Positions 35,369 through 44,027 of a stretch of DNA of 64,000 nt are shown here, piece after piece. The stretch comes from an uncultured bacterium (lineage in GTDB: Bacteria > Bacillota_I > Bacilli_A > RFN20 > CAG-826), in NCBI GenBank assembly GCA_949297805.1, contig CASFTG010000001.1, positions 496,001 through 560,000 of the forward strand. Direction: 5' to 3'. The notes below the pieces were generated by a model. The model ran no database searches and was not told the origin of the DNA. It saw only the letters and a program-made list of their open reading frames with translations. The stretch's first letter is position 1. Every line of letters starts with the position of its first letter. The translations under genes were made by a program, and so were the position numbers.

Positions 35369-37045
35369 ATGGATAACAAAGTCAAGATATTCGCTTTAGG
35401 CGGACTCGATGAGGAAGGGAAGGATTGCTATTGCGTCGACATCGACGGCGACCTCTTTGTCATCGAATGCGGCCTCCGCCAGCCGGACAAGACGATGCCG
35501 GGCGTCGATTACGTCATTCCCCGGCTCGATTACCTTTTCGAGAACAAAGACCGGATCAAAGGCTACTTTTTGACCCACGGGCACGATGACGTGCTCGGGG
35601 CTTTGGCCTTTATATACAAAGAAGCCCCGGCCCCGATTTATGGCTCGCGGGTCTCGCTGGAGATGCTGAAGATGTTCACCCTCCACGTCCATAAGGACCC
35701 GAAGATGTATGACCTCCACCCGGTCGAGCCGAGCTCGGTGTTCCAAGTGGCGGGGCGGACCATCACCTATTTCCATACCGCCCATAACATCGCCGCCTCC
35801 AGCGGCATCGCCATCTCGACGAGCCTTGGCAACGTCGTCTTCCTTGGCGATTTCGTCATCGAGAACGCCGCCTCCGGGTCCTATGTCTGCGACATGAACG
35901 CCATCGGGAAATTGGCGGAGCAGCCAACCTTGGCTTTAATGATCGAATCGATCTACGCCGACCGGCCGGGCTATACCGCCCCCCAATACAAATTAGCCCC
36001 CAAGCTCGAGGACATCATCAAAAACGCCCCGGGCCGGGTGTTCGTCTCCATCTTCGCCAGCGACCTCTATAACGTTAACGAGCTGATCAGTTTGGCGGTC
36101 GCCAACAAGAAGAAGATCGTCTGCTACGACCAAAGCGACCAAGAGATCCTTCAGACCATGCAAGCCTGCGGGGAACTATCGATCCCGCGGGATAATTTCG
36201 CCTCCTTAGACGACATCCTCCGTTACCGCGACCAAGACCTGGTCATCCTCATGACTGGCTTCGGGGCGAAGATCTTCCGGAAGATGGCCTTATTGGCCTC
36301 GGGGCAAAACGAGGATAAGCGGATCCGTCTCCGCCCGAGTGACACCTTCGTCGTCGCCTCGATGAGCAACGATTTAACTGAACTGGAATATACCGACGCC
36401 GCCGACGAATTGTTCCGGTCCGGCTGCCATGTCCAGCTTTTATCGAAGAAAACCTTCCTTCGGATGCATGCCTCGGAAGAGGACATCAAGATGATGGCCT
36501 CGATGCTTAAGCCCAAATACTACATCCCGATCAAAGGGTTCTATAAGTCGCTTCTGCATAATGCGATGTTAGCCCTTTCGATGGGGCTCAACCTCAACCA
36601 TCAGAATGTCTTCGTCCTCGAGAACGGCCAATCGGTCATCCTCGATGCCCGGGGCGGCCGCTTGTTCGACGAGGGGATTCCCCATGGCGATATCCTGATC
36701 GACGGGGAAGGGGTCGGGGACGTCTCCGAGCAGGTTTTGGCTGACCGGAGCAAATTAGCCGAAGGGGTCTTGATCCTCGCCCTCACCATCTCGCGCAAGA
36801 CCAAGAAGATCCTCGCCGGGCCGGAAGTCCAGATGAAGGGATTCGTCTATGCCCACGAGGCCGATGTGGTGGCCAGAGAAGTGGGGAAGGTGTTTGTTTC
36901 TAGCGTCGAGGAAGCCTTAGCCGAACCTCGTTTCGACCCCGAGCAGATGAAACAAGCGGTCTATGAGAAATGCCTTAAGGTCACCCGGCGCTGCACCGGC
37001 GGGAAGGAACCGATGATCCTTCCCCTCATCGTCGAGGCGGAATAG
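35369..37045 (+). CDS. Degenerate RNase J (RNase J2-like)
   Basis: A 558-residue protein with the full RNase J layout: metallo-beta-lactamase, beta-CASP and C-terminal domains, the last ending in S-V-E-E-A-L-A-E and R-R-C-T-G-G-K-E-P. The metal site is eroded. The family H-x-H-x-D-H reads H70-G-H72-D-D74-V75, so the last His is Val. The S-G-H-A motif near 367 is reduced to H-A-S-E, and the H-G-E motif near 389 is I-K-G-F. It is therefore probably inactive alone, like RNase J2 in some Bacilli, and should partner an active RNase J encoded elsewhere. A GAGG precedes the ATG. Confidence 0.85.
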   Translation: MDNKVKIFALGGLDEEGKDCYCVDIDGDLFVIECGLRQPDKTMPGVDYVIPRLDYLFENKDRIKGYFLTHGHDDVLGALAFIYKEAPAPIYGSRVSLEMLKMFTLHVHKDPKMYDLHPVEPSSVFQVAGRTITYFHTAHNIAASSGIAISTSLGNVVFLGDFVIENAASGSYVCDMNAIGKLAEQPTLALMIESIYADRPGYTAPQYKLAPKLEDIIKNAPGRVFVSIFASDLYNVNELISLAVANKKKIVCYDQSDQEILQTMQACGELSIPRDNFASLDDILRYRDQDLVILMTGFGAKIFRKMALLASGQNEDKRIRLRPSDTFVVASMSNDLTELEYTDAADELFRSGCHVQLLSKKTFLRMHASEEDIKMMASMLKPKYYIPIKGFYKSLLHNAMLALSMGLNLNHQNVFVLENGQSVILDARGGRLFDEGIPHGDILIDGEGVGDVSEQVLADRSKLAEGVLILALTISRKTKKILAGPEVQMKGFVYAHEADVVAREVGKVFVSSVEEALAEPRFDPEQMKQAVYEKCLKVTRRCTGGKEPMILPLIVEAE

Positions 37046-37062
37046 ATAAAAAATTCCCACCG

Positions 37063-37103
37063 CGCAAGGGACATTCCTATGGAATGACCTTGCGTTTTTC
37101 TTT
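37063..37103 (+). terminator. Terminator of the RNase J-like gene
   Basis: CGCAAGG, then CATTCC-TAT-GGAATG, then CCTTGCG form one long two-part stem, followed by TTTTT. It runs directly into the ftsK -10. Confidence 0.88.
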
Positions 37104-37108
37104 AGAAT
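37103..37108 (+). promoter_or_regulatory. -10 of ftsK, leaderless
   Basis: TAGAAT, 6 nt before the ATG at 37115, without a ribosome binding site. Confidence 0.5.
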
Positions 37109-37114
37109 ATCGCT

Positions 37115-39988
37115 ATGCCAAAACGCTTTGAGATCTTCAACTCCAATACCGCCATCAAGAAGGCCTTGGCCTTGCTCGGCTTGCTTTTCTCCCTCCTTTT
37201 CTTTTTGTCTCCTAATACCCATCTTAAGGGGCTGGCTTTGATTTTAGCCTATCCTTTCGGGACGGTCGGTTTCTATGCCCTTTGCCTAGCCGGGGCCTAC
37301 TTTAGCCTGAAGTATCTCCTTTTTCCCTCCTTCAAAGTCCGGAAACGGGTTTACTTCACTATCCTTTTGCTTATCCTCGCCATCGGCTTGACCTGCAATG
37401 CCGCCTTGGGAGCGGACATCGCCGCCTATTCGAGCCTGAAGCCCTATTCGGACCGGGCTTGGGCGGATTACGAAGGTTTTGGCTATTTCACTGATTTCTC
37501 GCTTGGAATCGGGATTCTAGGCAACTTCCTAATGGGCCTTTTCTTCGAAAGCGGCCTCCCCGGCTTGGGCTATTTTTTCCTGGTCCTCGTCTATCTTGCT
37601 TCCGCCTTAGTCTTCGCCTTCCCCTATATCCTTTTGCTTCTTCGCCACCTCAAGAGCCAAGCTGCCATCAAGGCCAGTAGGGCCGAAAGAGAAGAACAAG
37701 CCGAGCAGCAAGTGCCCGATGAGGAGCCGATCCTCCTTTCCAAGCGGCCCGAATCCATCATCGCCCCCGAGGACGTCGACGATTCCTTCGAATCCTATGA
37801 GCCGAGTGGGGCCATCTCCAATCCTTTAGCCTCCTTCCGGTTTGAGCCGGCGGGCGAATTCAAGCCGCTGAAGCGGGGCCAGACTAGATCGTTAGGCGCC
37901 GGGGTCGAGGCCGCCCCGAAAGAAGTCCCACCGGTCGAATCCCATCTTTACCAAGGCCAGCCGGTCCAATATTCTGGTTTGCAAGAAGCCCATTTCACCC
38001 CGAGCCGGCAAGCGAGCCCGGCTAATCTGACGCCGGCCCAGCCGACTCCGCGGGCGACTACGTCGTCCTTCTCGCCTTATGAATTCAACCATCAGTCTAA
38101 AGAAGAGGTGGTGGTGGAACCTGAGCCGGTTTCCCCGACTCCGGTTTATCCTTCTTCGCCAGTTTCAGCCTCCCCGGCCCCGGCTTTGGAAGAGCCTCCT
38201 TATTCGCCTAACCCCTCACCCGCGGTTAACTCCGTCCCGACTCAGTCGATCCTGACGACGCCGGTTAAGCCGGTTGCCGAACCGATCCCCGAACCGGAGC
38301 CGGAAGTGCAGGAGATCGTTTCCGAACCCGAACCGGTCGAAGCCGCTCCCGCGCCGACCCCATCTATCCCCTTGCCGAAGATCCCCTCGGTCGAGGAAGT
38401 TTTAGCTCCGGCGACCCCAGTCGCGCCCGCTGAACCAGCAAATAGTCAAGCTCCCGTCGTCGAGCAACCGGTCACCGAGGAGAAAAACGAAGACCTTGGT
38501 GAGCCGGCTAAGCCCTGGCCGCCTTATCAATTGCCGCCGGAATCGCTATTAAAGGTCTACGATGACCAAAGCGACCGTGAAGCGAGAATGGAACAGGAAT
38601 GTCTCGAACGGACCGAAATCATCAATCAAACCTATGAGAACCTTGGGGCTGGGGCTCGGGTCGTCTCCCACAAAATCGGTCCCTCGGTCACCCGTTATGA
38701 CGTCGAGACCGCCCATGACGTCTCGGTTTCGAGTTTGAACCGCTACATCACCGACATCGCTTTGCGCCTTGGCGGGGTCTCGGTCCGTTTCTCCGAGATC
38801 GTCCCCGGGAAAGTCACTTCCGGCTTAGAGGTCATCAACTCGACCTCCCGGATCGTCCCTTTCAAGGAAGTAAACGATGGCTTACCCCATACCAAGGGCA
38901 TCACCATTCCTTTTGGGGAAGATATCGACGGGAAGATCCTCGGGGCCGATTTAACCTCCTTCCCCCATATGCTGGTGGCCGGGACCACCGGCTCGGGCAA
39001 ATCGGTGTTCATCAACTCGATCATCATGGCGATCTTGATGCGTTATCGGCCCGAGGAGGTTAAGTTCCTGCTTATCGACCCCAAGACCGTCTCTTTCTCG
39101 AAATTAGCCGATATCCCCCATCTGCTCTGCCCGATCGTCACTGACGCTGGGGCCAGCCGGAATGCCCTTAAGAAGCTCTGCGAGCTGATGGACAAACGGT
39201 ATAAGATCTTCGCCTCTTGCCAAGTCAATGACATCGCCGAATACAATTCCGATTATTGCGAATACGCCGGTAAGGCCAAGATGCCCTATATCATCGTCAT
39301 CATCGATGAGTACGCCGATTTAAGCGAACAGTGCAAGGACGTCTCCTCTTTCGTCTTGCGGCTGGCCCAGAAAGCCCGGGCCTGCGGGATCCATCTGATC
39401 GTCGCCACCCAACGGCCCGACGTCAAAGTCATCACCGGGACCATCAAAGCCAACCTTCCGGTCCACGTGGCTTTAATGGTCGCCAACCCGATCGATTCCT
39501 CGACCATCCTTGGCTGCGCCGGGGCCGAAGAACTCGCCCCCCATGGGGATATGCTCGTCGATTGCCCGCAGGTATTAAGGAAGCAATTGGCCCGTTGCCA
39601 AGGATGCATGGTCGATCCGTTCGAGATGCGGCAAGTCGCCAACTGGGTCAAGCAGCAGCAAAAGGTGTCCTATGATCCGGAGTTCCTCCACCTTGAAGAC
39701 GAAGGGGAATCGGGGGATGCCGCCGTTTCGGCCGCGATGCCTTCTCCGGCTGAACTCAAAGCCGCCTCCGACGAGGAGAAATACCAGATGATCAAAGCCG
39801 CCATCATGACTAGAGAATACTGCTCGATCTCCCAGATTCAGCGGGATTTCTCGGTCGGGTTTACCCGCGGCGGCAAGATCATGAAGCGGCTCCAGGAAGA
39901 GGGGATCGTCGCCTTTGATTCGGGCAATTCCAACTCGACTAAAGGGAGCAAGGTCTTAGTCCATAGTTTAGAGGCCACCGAACAATGA
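37115..39988 (+). CDS. ftsK: DNA translocase FtsK/SpoIIIE
   Basis: A 957-residue translocase. Four hydrophobic helices in residues about 20-190 anchor it at the septum. A long linker (about 190-480) is rich in Pro, Glu, Ser and Ala. The motor has Walker A G-T-T-G-S-G-K-S near 624-631 and Walker B V-I-I-D-E-Y near 726. The C-terminal gamma winged helix (about 890-950; S-I-S-Q-I-Q-R-D-F-S-V-G-F-T-R-G) reads the KOPS sites. It pumps chromosomes into daughter cells during division. acpS overlaps its stop codon. Confidence 0.95.
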   Translation: MPKRFEIFNSNTAIKKALALLGLLFSLLFFLSPNTHLKGLALILAYPFGTVGFYALCLAGAYFSLKYLLFPSFKVRKRVYFTILLLILAIGLTCNAALGADIAAYSSLKPYSDRAWADYEGFGYFTDFSLGIGILGNFLMGLFFESGLPGLGYFFLVLVYLASALVFAFPYILLLLRHLKSQAAIKASRAEREEQAEQQVPDEEPILLSKRPESIIAPEDVDDSFESYEPSGAISNPLASFRFEPAGEFKPLKRGQTRSLGAGVEAAPKEVPPVESHLYQGQPVQYSGLQEAHFTPSRQASPANLTPAQPTPRATTSSFSPYEFNHQSKEEVVVEPEPVSPTPVYPSSPVSASPAPALEEPPYSPNPSPAVNSVPTQSILTTPVKPVAEPIPEPEPEVQEIVSEPEPVEAAPAPTPSIPLPKIPSVEEVLAPATPVAPAEPANSQAPVVEQPVTEEKNEDLGEPAKPWPPYQLPPESLLKVYDDQSDREARMEQECLERTEIINQTYENLGAGARVVSHKIGPSVTRYDVETAHDVSVSSLNRYITDIALRLGGVSVRFSEIVPGKVTSGLEVINSTSRIVPFKEVNDGLPHTKGITIPFGEDIDGKILGADLTSFPHMLVAGTTGSGKSVFINSIIMAILMRYRPEEVKFLLIDPKTVSFSKLADIPHLLCPIVTDAGASRNALKKLCELMDKRYKIFASCQVNDIAEYNSDYCEYAGKAKMPYIIVIIDEYADLSEQCKDVSSFVLRLAQKARACGIHLIVATQRPDVKVITGTIKANLPVHVALMVANPIDSSTILGCAGAEELAPHGDMLVDCPQVLRKQLARCQGCMVDPFEMRQVANWVKQQQKVSYDPEFLHLEDEGESGDAAVSAAMPSPAELKAASDEEKYQMIKAAIMTREYCSISQIQRDFSVGFTRGGKIMKRLQEEGIVAFDSGNSNSTKGSKVLVHSLEATEQ

Positions 39989-40299
39989 GGATCGGTTGCG
40001 ACGTTGTCTATCTTCCCCGGATCAAGCCAGGGCTCGAGAAAGCCATCTTGACGCCAAGCGAGATGAAGGATTTGGCCGAGGCCGTTAAGCCGCTGGAATT
40101 CCTTGGGGGCCGTTTCGCCTTAAAGGAAGCCTTCATGAAATCGATGGGGAAGGGGATCGATTCGGTCGGTTTCCGTTCGATTGAAGTCCGCAAAGAAAGC
40201 GGGGGCGCCCCCTATATTGTCTATGCTGGCAAACGTTATGAGTGCTCGCTTAGCCACGATGGGGATTACGCCTTCGCCGTGGCTTTATATGAGGATTGA
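39985..40299 (+). CDS. acpS: Holo-acyl-carrier-protein synthase
   Basis: A 104-residue AcpS, a little shorter than usual (about 118-126). G-C-D-V-V-Y-L-P-R-I at the start holds the Mg-binding Asp. G-R-F-A-L-K-E-A-F-M-K-S-M-G-K-G near 43 is the catalytic W-x-x-K-E-A equivalent, with F-A-L-K-E-A. S-L-S-H-D near 88 is also conserved. It attaches phosphopantetheine to acyl carrier proteins, and so could prime the carrier domain of the ligase at 61208. The ATG overlaps the ftsK stop by four bases. Confidence 0.9.
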   Translation: MRIGCDVVYLPRIKPGLEKAILTPSEMKDLAEAVKPLEFLGGRFALKEAFMKSMGKGIDSVGFRSIEVRKESGGAPYIVYAGKRYECSLSHDGDYAFAVALYED

Positions 40300-40339
40300 A
40301 AAGCGGCCCTAATCTACTTATATTTACCTCGACACCATT

Positions 40340-42439
40340 ATGAAAGATACCTATTTAGACGCTAAACTCGTCAAGCCCAACCAGATTCGGCTCGTCGTTT
40401 TCTCCGCTTTGCCTTGGGAACGGCTCGACCCGGTCTTGCTTATCGACGGGAAGAAATACACCGGCCTTACCACCGCTAAAATCCAGACGATGCCCCAACT
40501 CGCCATCGTCGACTTCCTCCTTCCCGCCCCTTTGGAACTAGGGCATAGCTATTTCTTGGTCTTGCCGCAATATGGATCAATCCCGGTCGATGTCTCGGAA
40601 GCGACCGAATTCAGCGATTTCGACGCCCGTTTCTATTATGCTGGCGATGATTTAGGCTGCACTTATTCCAAGGAAGGGACCCGCTTCGCCTTATGGGCCC
40701 CCTTAGCCTCCAAAGCCTCGCTTTTATACCGCAAAACCGAAGCCGATCCCTGGAAACTCTCAATCATGGAACGGACCGAGAAAGGGGTATATCGGACGTA
40801 TCTTGAAGGCGACTATGATGGCTACCAATACATTTATTCCGTCGTCAATTCCGAGATTGAGCGCCAAGCGACTGACCCTTACGCCAAAGGCTCGGGCCCC
40901 AATGGTGCCTATTCGGTCGTCATCAACCCCGAGAAGACGAAGATCGACTTCAAACGGGAGAATTTGCCGGTTCTTGATTCCCCCTCCGCCTGCATCATCT
41001 ACGAAGGCCATGTCCGGGATTTGACCATCTCCTCTTTTACCGACATCGTCCATAAGGGCAAGTTCTTAGGGCTGGCCGAGACGGGGCGGAAGACCAAAGA
41101 CGGCTTGCCGGCGGGCCTTGATTACATCGCCTCCTTAGGCATCACCCATCTTCAACTTTTACCAATCTACGATTACCAGACCGTCGATGAGCTGCGGCCA
41201 AACGATTCCTATAACTGGGGCTATGACCCGGCTCAATACTTCGTCCCCGAAGGGAGTTATGCCAGCGATATCCATGATCCCTATTCCCGGATCAAGGATT
41301 GCCAGGCCTTGGTGGCCGCGTGCCACCAAAAGGGGATCCGGGTGGTCATGGACGTCGTCTATAACCACGTCTATGAATACCAATTCTCGGTGTTTGAACG
41401 AGTGGTGCCGAACTTTTATTTTAGGAAACGCCATTCGGGCAAGATGGCCGCGACTTCCGGCTGTGGCGATGACCTCGCCTCCGAACGGCCGATGGTTAGG
41501 AAACTGATCCTCGATTGCTGCGCCTATTGGCAGTCCCAATTTGGGATCGACGGGTTCCGTTTCGACTTAATGGGCATCCTTGACGTCGAGACGATGAAAC
41601 TGGTCGAAGAGCAAGCCCGCCGGCAGGACCCTGGGTTCATCGTCTATGGCGAAGGCTGGAACATGGGCGGGGAAGTGAACGTCCCCTTGGCCCATATGGG
41701 CAATTACGCCCTGATGCCGCATATCGGCTTCTTCAATGATTTTTACCGCGAGAAGGCCAAAAGCTATTTCAAAGGCGATCCGGAAGGGATGCAGCCGTTT
41801 AAAAACGCCTACGCCGGTTCCTGCCTGGACTTCATCGTCCCCAAGCATTTCCTTTCGGCCAACCAATCGATCAATTACGTCGAATGCCACGATAACGCGA
41901 CTTTCGTCGATTACCTTTCCAAAGCCCGGCCTGATTTATCCGAAGAGGACATCTTGAAACTGGTCAACGCCGCCAATGCGACGATTCTTCTTTCCTTCGG
42001 CGTCCCCTTCATCCATGCGGGTCAGGAAATCGGGGCCTCGAAGTGGGGGGAGGACAACACTTACAACAAAGGCGACCACTACAACAAATTCTCCTACTCC
42101 CTACTCGGGAAGCGGAAATGGATGTATGATAGTTTCAAGCGGTTCGTTAGTTATCGGCGCAATAGCCGTTACCTCCACATCTATGACCCCCGGGTCATCG
42201 ATACCGCGATCGATCTAAGCGACATCGGCGAATGCCTCCATGTCCATTTCCTCGAGAAGAACCTGATCGCCCCCTTGAAGGCGGTCGACTTCTTCATCAA
42301 CCCGTCCCCAAAGGACGCCAACTATACCTTAAACGCCCCGGCCGCGGTCGCCCTTGACCCGACAGGGAATCCCGGGACGGCCCGGGTGAGCGAACTCTCT
42401 TCCCCCAAGCGGTCGCTCATCGTCACCATCGCTAAATAA
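40340..42439 (+). CDS. pulA: Type I pullulanase (glycogen/starch debranching)
   Basis: A 699-residue GH13 enzyme. An N-terminal beta-rich domain and a CBM48-like domain (A-L-W-A-P-x-A near 125) precede the barrel. The diagnostic Y-N-W-G-Y-D-P motif is near 295. Catalytic nucleophile Asp in G-F-R-F-D near 411, acid/base Glu in Y-G-E-G-W-N near 440, and the third Asp in E-C-H-D-N near 517. No signal peptide, so it acts inside the cell on glycogen or imported branched dextrins. The start has only a short leader and no ribosome binding site. Confidence 0.93.
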   Translation: MKDTYLDAKLVKPNQIRLVVFSALPWERLDPVLLIDGKKYTGLTTAKIQTMPQLAIVDFLLPAPLELGHSYFLVLPQYGSIPVDVSEATEFSDFDARFYYAGDDLGCTYSKEGTRFALWAPLASKASLLYRKTEADPWKLSIMERTEKGVYRTYLEGDYDGYQYIYSVVNSEIERQATDPYAKGSGPNGAYSVVINPEKTKIDFKRENLPVLDSPSACIIYEGHVRDLTISSFTDIVHKGKFLGLAETGRKTKDGLPAGLDYIASLGITHLQLLPIYDYQTVDELRPNDSYNWGYDPAQYFVPEGSYASDIHDPYSRIKDCQALVAACHQKGIRVVMDVVYNHVYEYQFSVFERVVPNFYFRKRHSGKMAATSGCGDDLASERPMVRKLILDCCAYWQSQFGIDGFRFDLMGILDVETMKLVEEQARRQDPGFIVYGEGWNMGGEVNVPLAHMGNYALMPHIGFFNDFYREKAKSYFKGDPEGMQPFKNAYAGSCLDFIVPKHFLSANQSINYVECHDNATFVDYLSKARPDLSEEDILKLVNAANATILLSFGVPFIHAGQEIGASKWGEDNTYNKGDHYNKFSYSLLGKRKWMYDSFKRFVSYRRNSRYLHIYDPRVIDTAIDLSDIGECLHVHFLEKNLIAPLKAVDFFINPSPKDANYTLNAPAAVALDPTGNPGTARVSELSSPKRSLIVTIAK

Positions 42440-42449
42440 ACGGGGGATA

Positions 42450-42490
42450 GCAAAAAGCCCGATATAAAACCAACAAAGGAGGCTTTTTGC
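42450..42490 (+). promoter_or_regulatory. Inverted repeat enclosing the ribosome binding site of the next gene
   Basis: GCAAAAAGCC (42450-42459) and GGCTTTTTGC (42481-42490) are exact inverted copies 21 bases apart. The AAAGGAGG site straddles the start of the right arm. It could act as the pulA terminator, or mask the ribosome binding site. TATAAA in the loop might be a -10. Confidence 0.45.
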
Positions 42491-42491
42491 C

Positions 42492-42755
42492 ATGTTATCC
42501 GCCGTTTTTCTTTCCGGTCGCCTCGGTCCACTCACCGACGACCCCATCCGCACCGTCTACATCGACCGGGTCATCCCCGAGAAGGCCGCGTACCGGGTCG
42601 ATTCCTTCCCCGTCCGCTCGATGCTCGCCCATTCCGCGAGCTTCTACACCGCCAAAGAAGGGACCCCGATCGTCTTGAAAGGGCGATTGGAGATGGAACA
42701 GGGCCGGCTCATCATCGTCTCTGAGCTCGAGGAAGTCGGCTTCGGGGCCCGTTAA
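42492..42755 (+). CDS. Small OB-fold, single-strand-binding-like protein
   Basis: An 87-residue protein. L-S-G-R-L-G near the start, F-P-V-R-S-M near 41, and V-L-K-G-R-L-E-M-E-Q-G-R-L-I-I near 62 resemble the strand pattern of SSB and PriB OB folds, but the Gly/Pro tail and the tetramer region of SSB are missing. A nucleic-acid role is inferred weakly. Strong AAAGGAGG ribosome binding site inside an inverted repeat. No close family is certain. Confidence 0.55.
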   Translation: MLSAVFLSGRLGPLTDDPIRTVYIDRVIPEKAAYRVDSFPVRSMLAHSASFYTAKEGTPIVLKGRLEMEQGRLIIVSELEEVGFGAR

Positions 42756-42795
42756 CCGTTTTTGCCTATATTAGGCAAAGAAGGTTCGATTGTGC

Positions 42796-42801
42796 TACAT
42801 T
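42796..42801 (+). promoter_or_regulatory. Extended -10 of plsC, leaderless
   Basis: TACATT preceded by TGC, 7 nt before the ATG at 42809. No ribosome binding site is present. Confidence 0.5.
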
Positions 42802-42808
42802 TATCGCG

Positions 42809-43630
42809 ATGAAGAAATTCCTTAAATGGTGTCGTCTTATCTGTTGCCTCTGGTATAAGGTGCTTTATGCCTATTTCGCTTTCTTATTGAAATACTCCCG
42901 TCACCCGGAGCGTTACCCTCTTTCCGAGCGTTACGCCCGGGTCCGGGCTTTGATCGTCGATGTCTGCCGGCATTTACGGATCGAACTCAAAGTCCAGGGC
43001 ATCGAGTATTTCCTTGACCGGGAGGAGGGGACGTTATTATGCGGCAACCACATCGCCGTCAGCGACGTCCTCCTTATCCTTTGCTTATCGACGAAACCAA
43101 TCTCCTTCGTCGGGAAAAAGGAAGTGAAGAAAATCCCGGTGGTCGGGAGATGCCTAAAAGCCATCGATGGCCTTTTCCTCGATCGAAGCGACCCCCGGCA
43201 AGCGATCTACCTATTCCGAGAAGCCGATAAGCGGATGAAGGAAGAAGGGCTATCCTACGTCATCTTCCCCGAAGGGACCAGAGCCAAAGGGAAGAACAAG
43301 GGCAAGACCTTGCCGTTCCATCCAGGCTCTTTCAAAATCGCCTATCGGAACCAAGGGCCAATCGTCCTTTATGCCGGCATGGGGACTGACCGGTTACTGG
43401 GCGGTGACCTCGATAAAAGGCATTACTGCCAGCTTTCTTTCTTCCCTCCTTTGACCTACGACCAATATGGTTCCCTCTCGACCGTCGAATTCGCCGAGAA
43501 GGCCCATTCGATCATCGAAAAGGAAGCCGACCGCCTCCGGGAAGAGGATGGCAAATACTATGCGGCCAAACGGCAGAAAGTCAAACTGCCGGCTTTGCCG
43601 AAAGGAATTGGGATGCATTATGCGAAATGA
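42809..43630 (+). CDS. plsC: 1-acyl-sn-glycerol-3-phosphate acyltransferase
   Basis: A 273-residue acyltransferase. The catalytic H-x4-D is N-H-I-A-V-S-D near residue 77, and F-P-E-G-T-R near 154 binds the glycerol phosphate. An N-terminal hydrophobic segment (about 12-30) attaches it to the membrane. It makes phosphatidic acid from lysophosphatidic acid. The message appears leaderless. Its stop overlaps the next gene's start by 11 bases. Confidence 0.9.
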   Translation: MKKFLKWCRLICCLWYKVLYAYFAFLLKYSRHPERYPLSERYARVRALIVDVCRHLRIELKVQGIEYFLDREEGTLLCGNHIAVSDVLLILCLSTKPISFVGKKEVKKIPVVGRCLKAIDGLFLDRSDPRQAIYLFREADKRMKEEGLSYVIFPEGTRAKGKNKGKTLPFHPGSFKIAYRNQGPIVLYAGMGTDRLLGGDLDKRHYCQLSFFPPLTYDQYGSLSTVEFAEKAHSIIEKEADRLREEDGKYYAAKRQKVKLPALPKGIGMHYAK

Positions 43631-44027
43631 GGAAAATAAGCCCGATTACGGCTTATTCAAGACCGCCGGGACGGCTTTAGTCATTGGGAGCCTGGCGGTG
43701 GCGGTGTCGCTCATCTCCATTTTCGCCACTTCCGATTCCCCCGATAAAACCCTTAATATCCTAAGTTATGGGATTCCCAGCTTTATCCTGCTGGCCGGGT
43801 TAGGGGTCATCGGGATGCTTTCCCTCACCAATGCCGATTTGGCGAAGTTCCGTCTATTAGGCTCGATTGGCTCGATCGGCGGCGGGGCGATTCAACTTGC
43901 CATCGGGATTCTAATCTGGGCCGGCTTAAAAGATATGACTCTTGGTCTGTGTTGCCTTGGGATCGGCGTCTGCGTCATCGGGGTCGGGGTGGCGGCGATG
44001 CTCAAATACCGCGAGCAGACTAAATAA
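43620..44027 (+). CDS. Four-helix membrane protein of unknown function
   Basis: A 135-residue protein with four hydrophobic segments starting near residues 15, 48, 80 and 105. The start at 43620 is set where the membrane-protein composition begins, inside the plsC end; the frame upstream is a shadow of plsC. It is small, Gly/Leu/Ile-rich and without a known motif. It overlaps the convergent methyltransferase gene by eight bases. Confidence 0.6.
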   Translation: MRNEENKPDYGLFKTAGTALVIGSLAVAVSLISIFATSDSPDKTLNILSYGIPSFILLAGLGVIGMLSLTNADLAKFRLLGSIGSIGGGAIQLAIGILIWAGLKDMTLGLCCLGIGVCVIGVGVAAMLKYREQTK

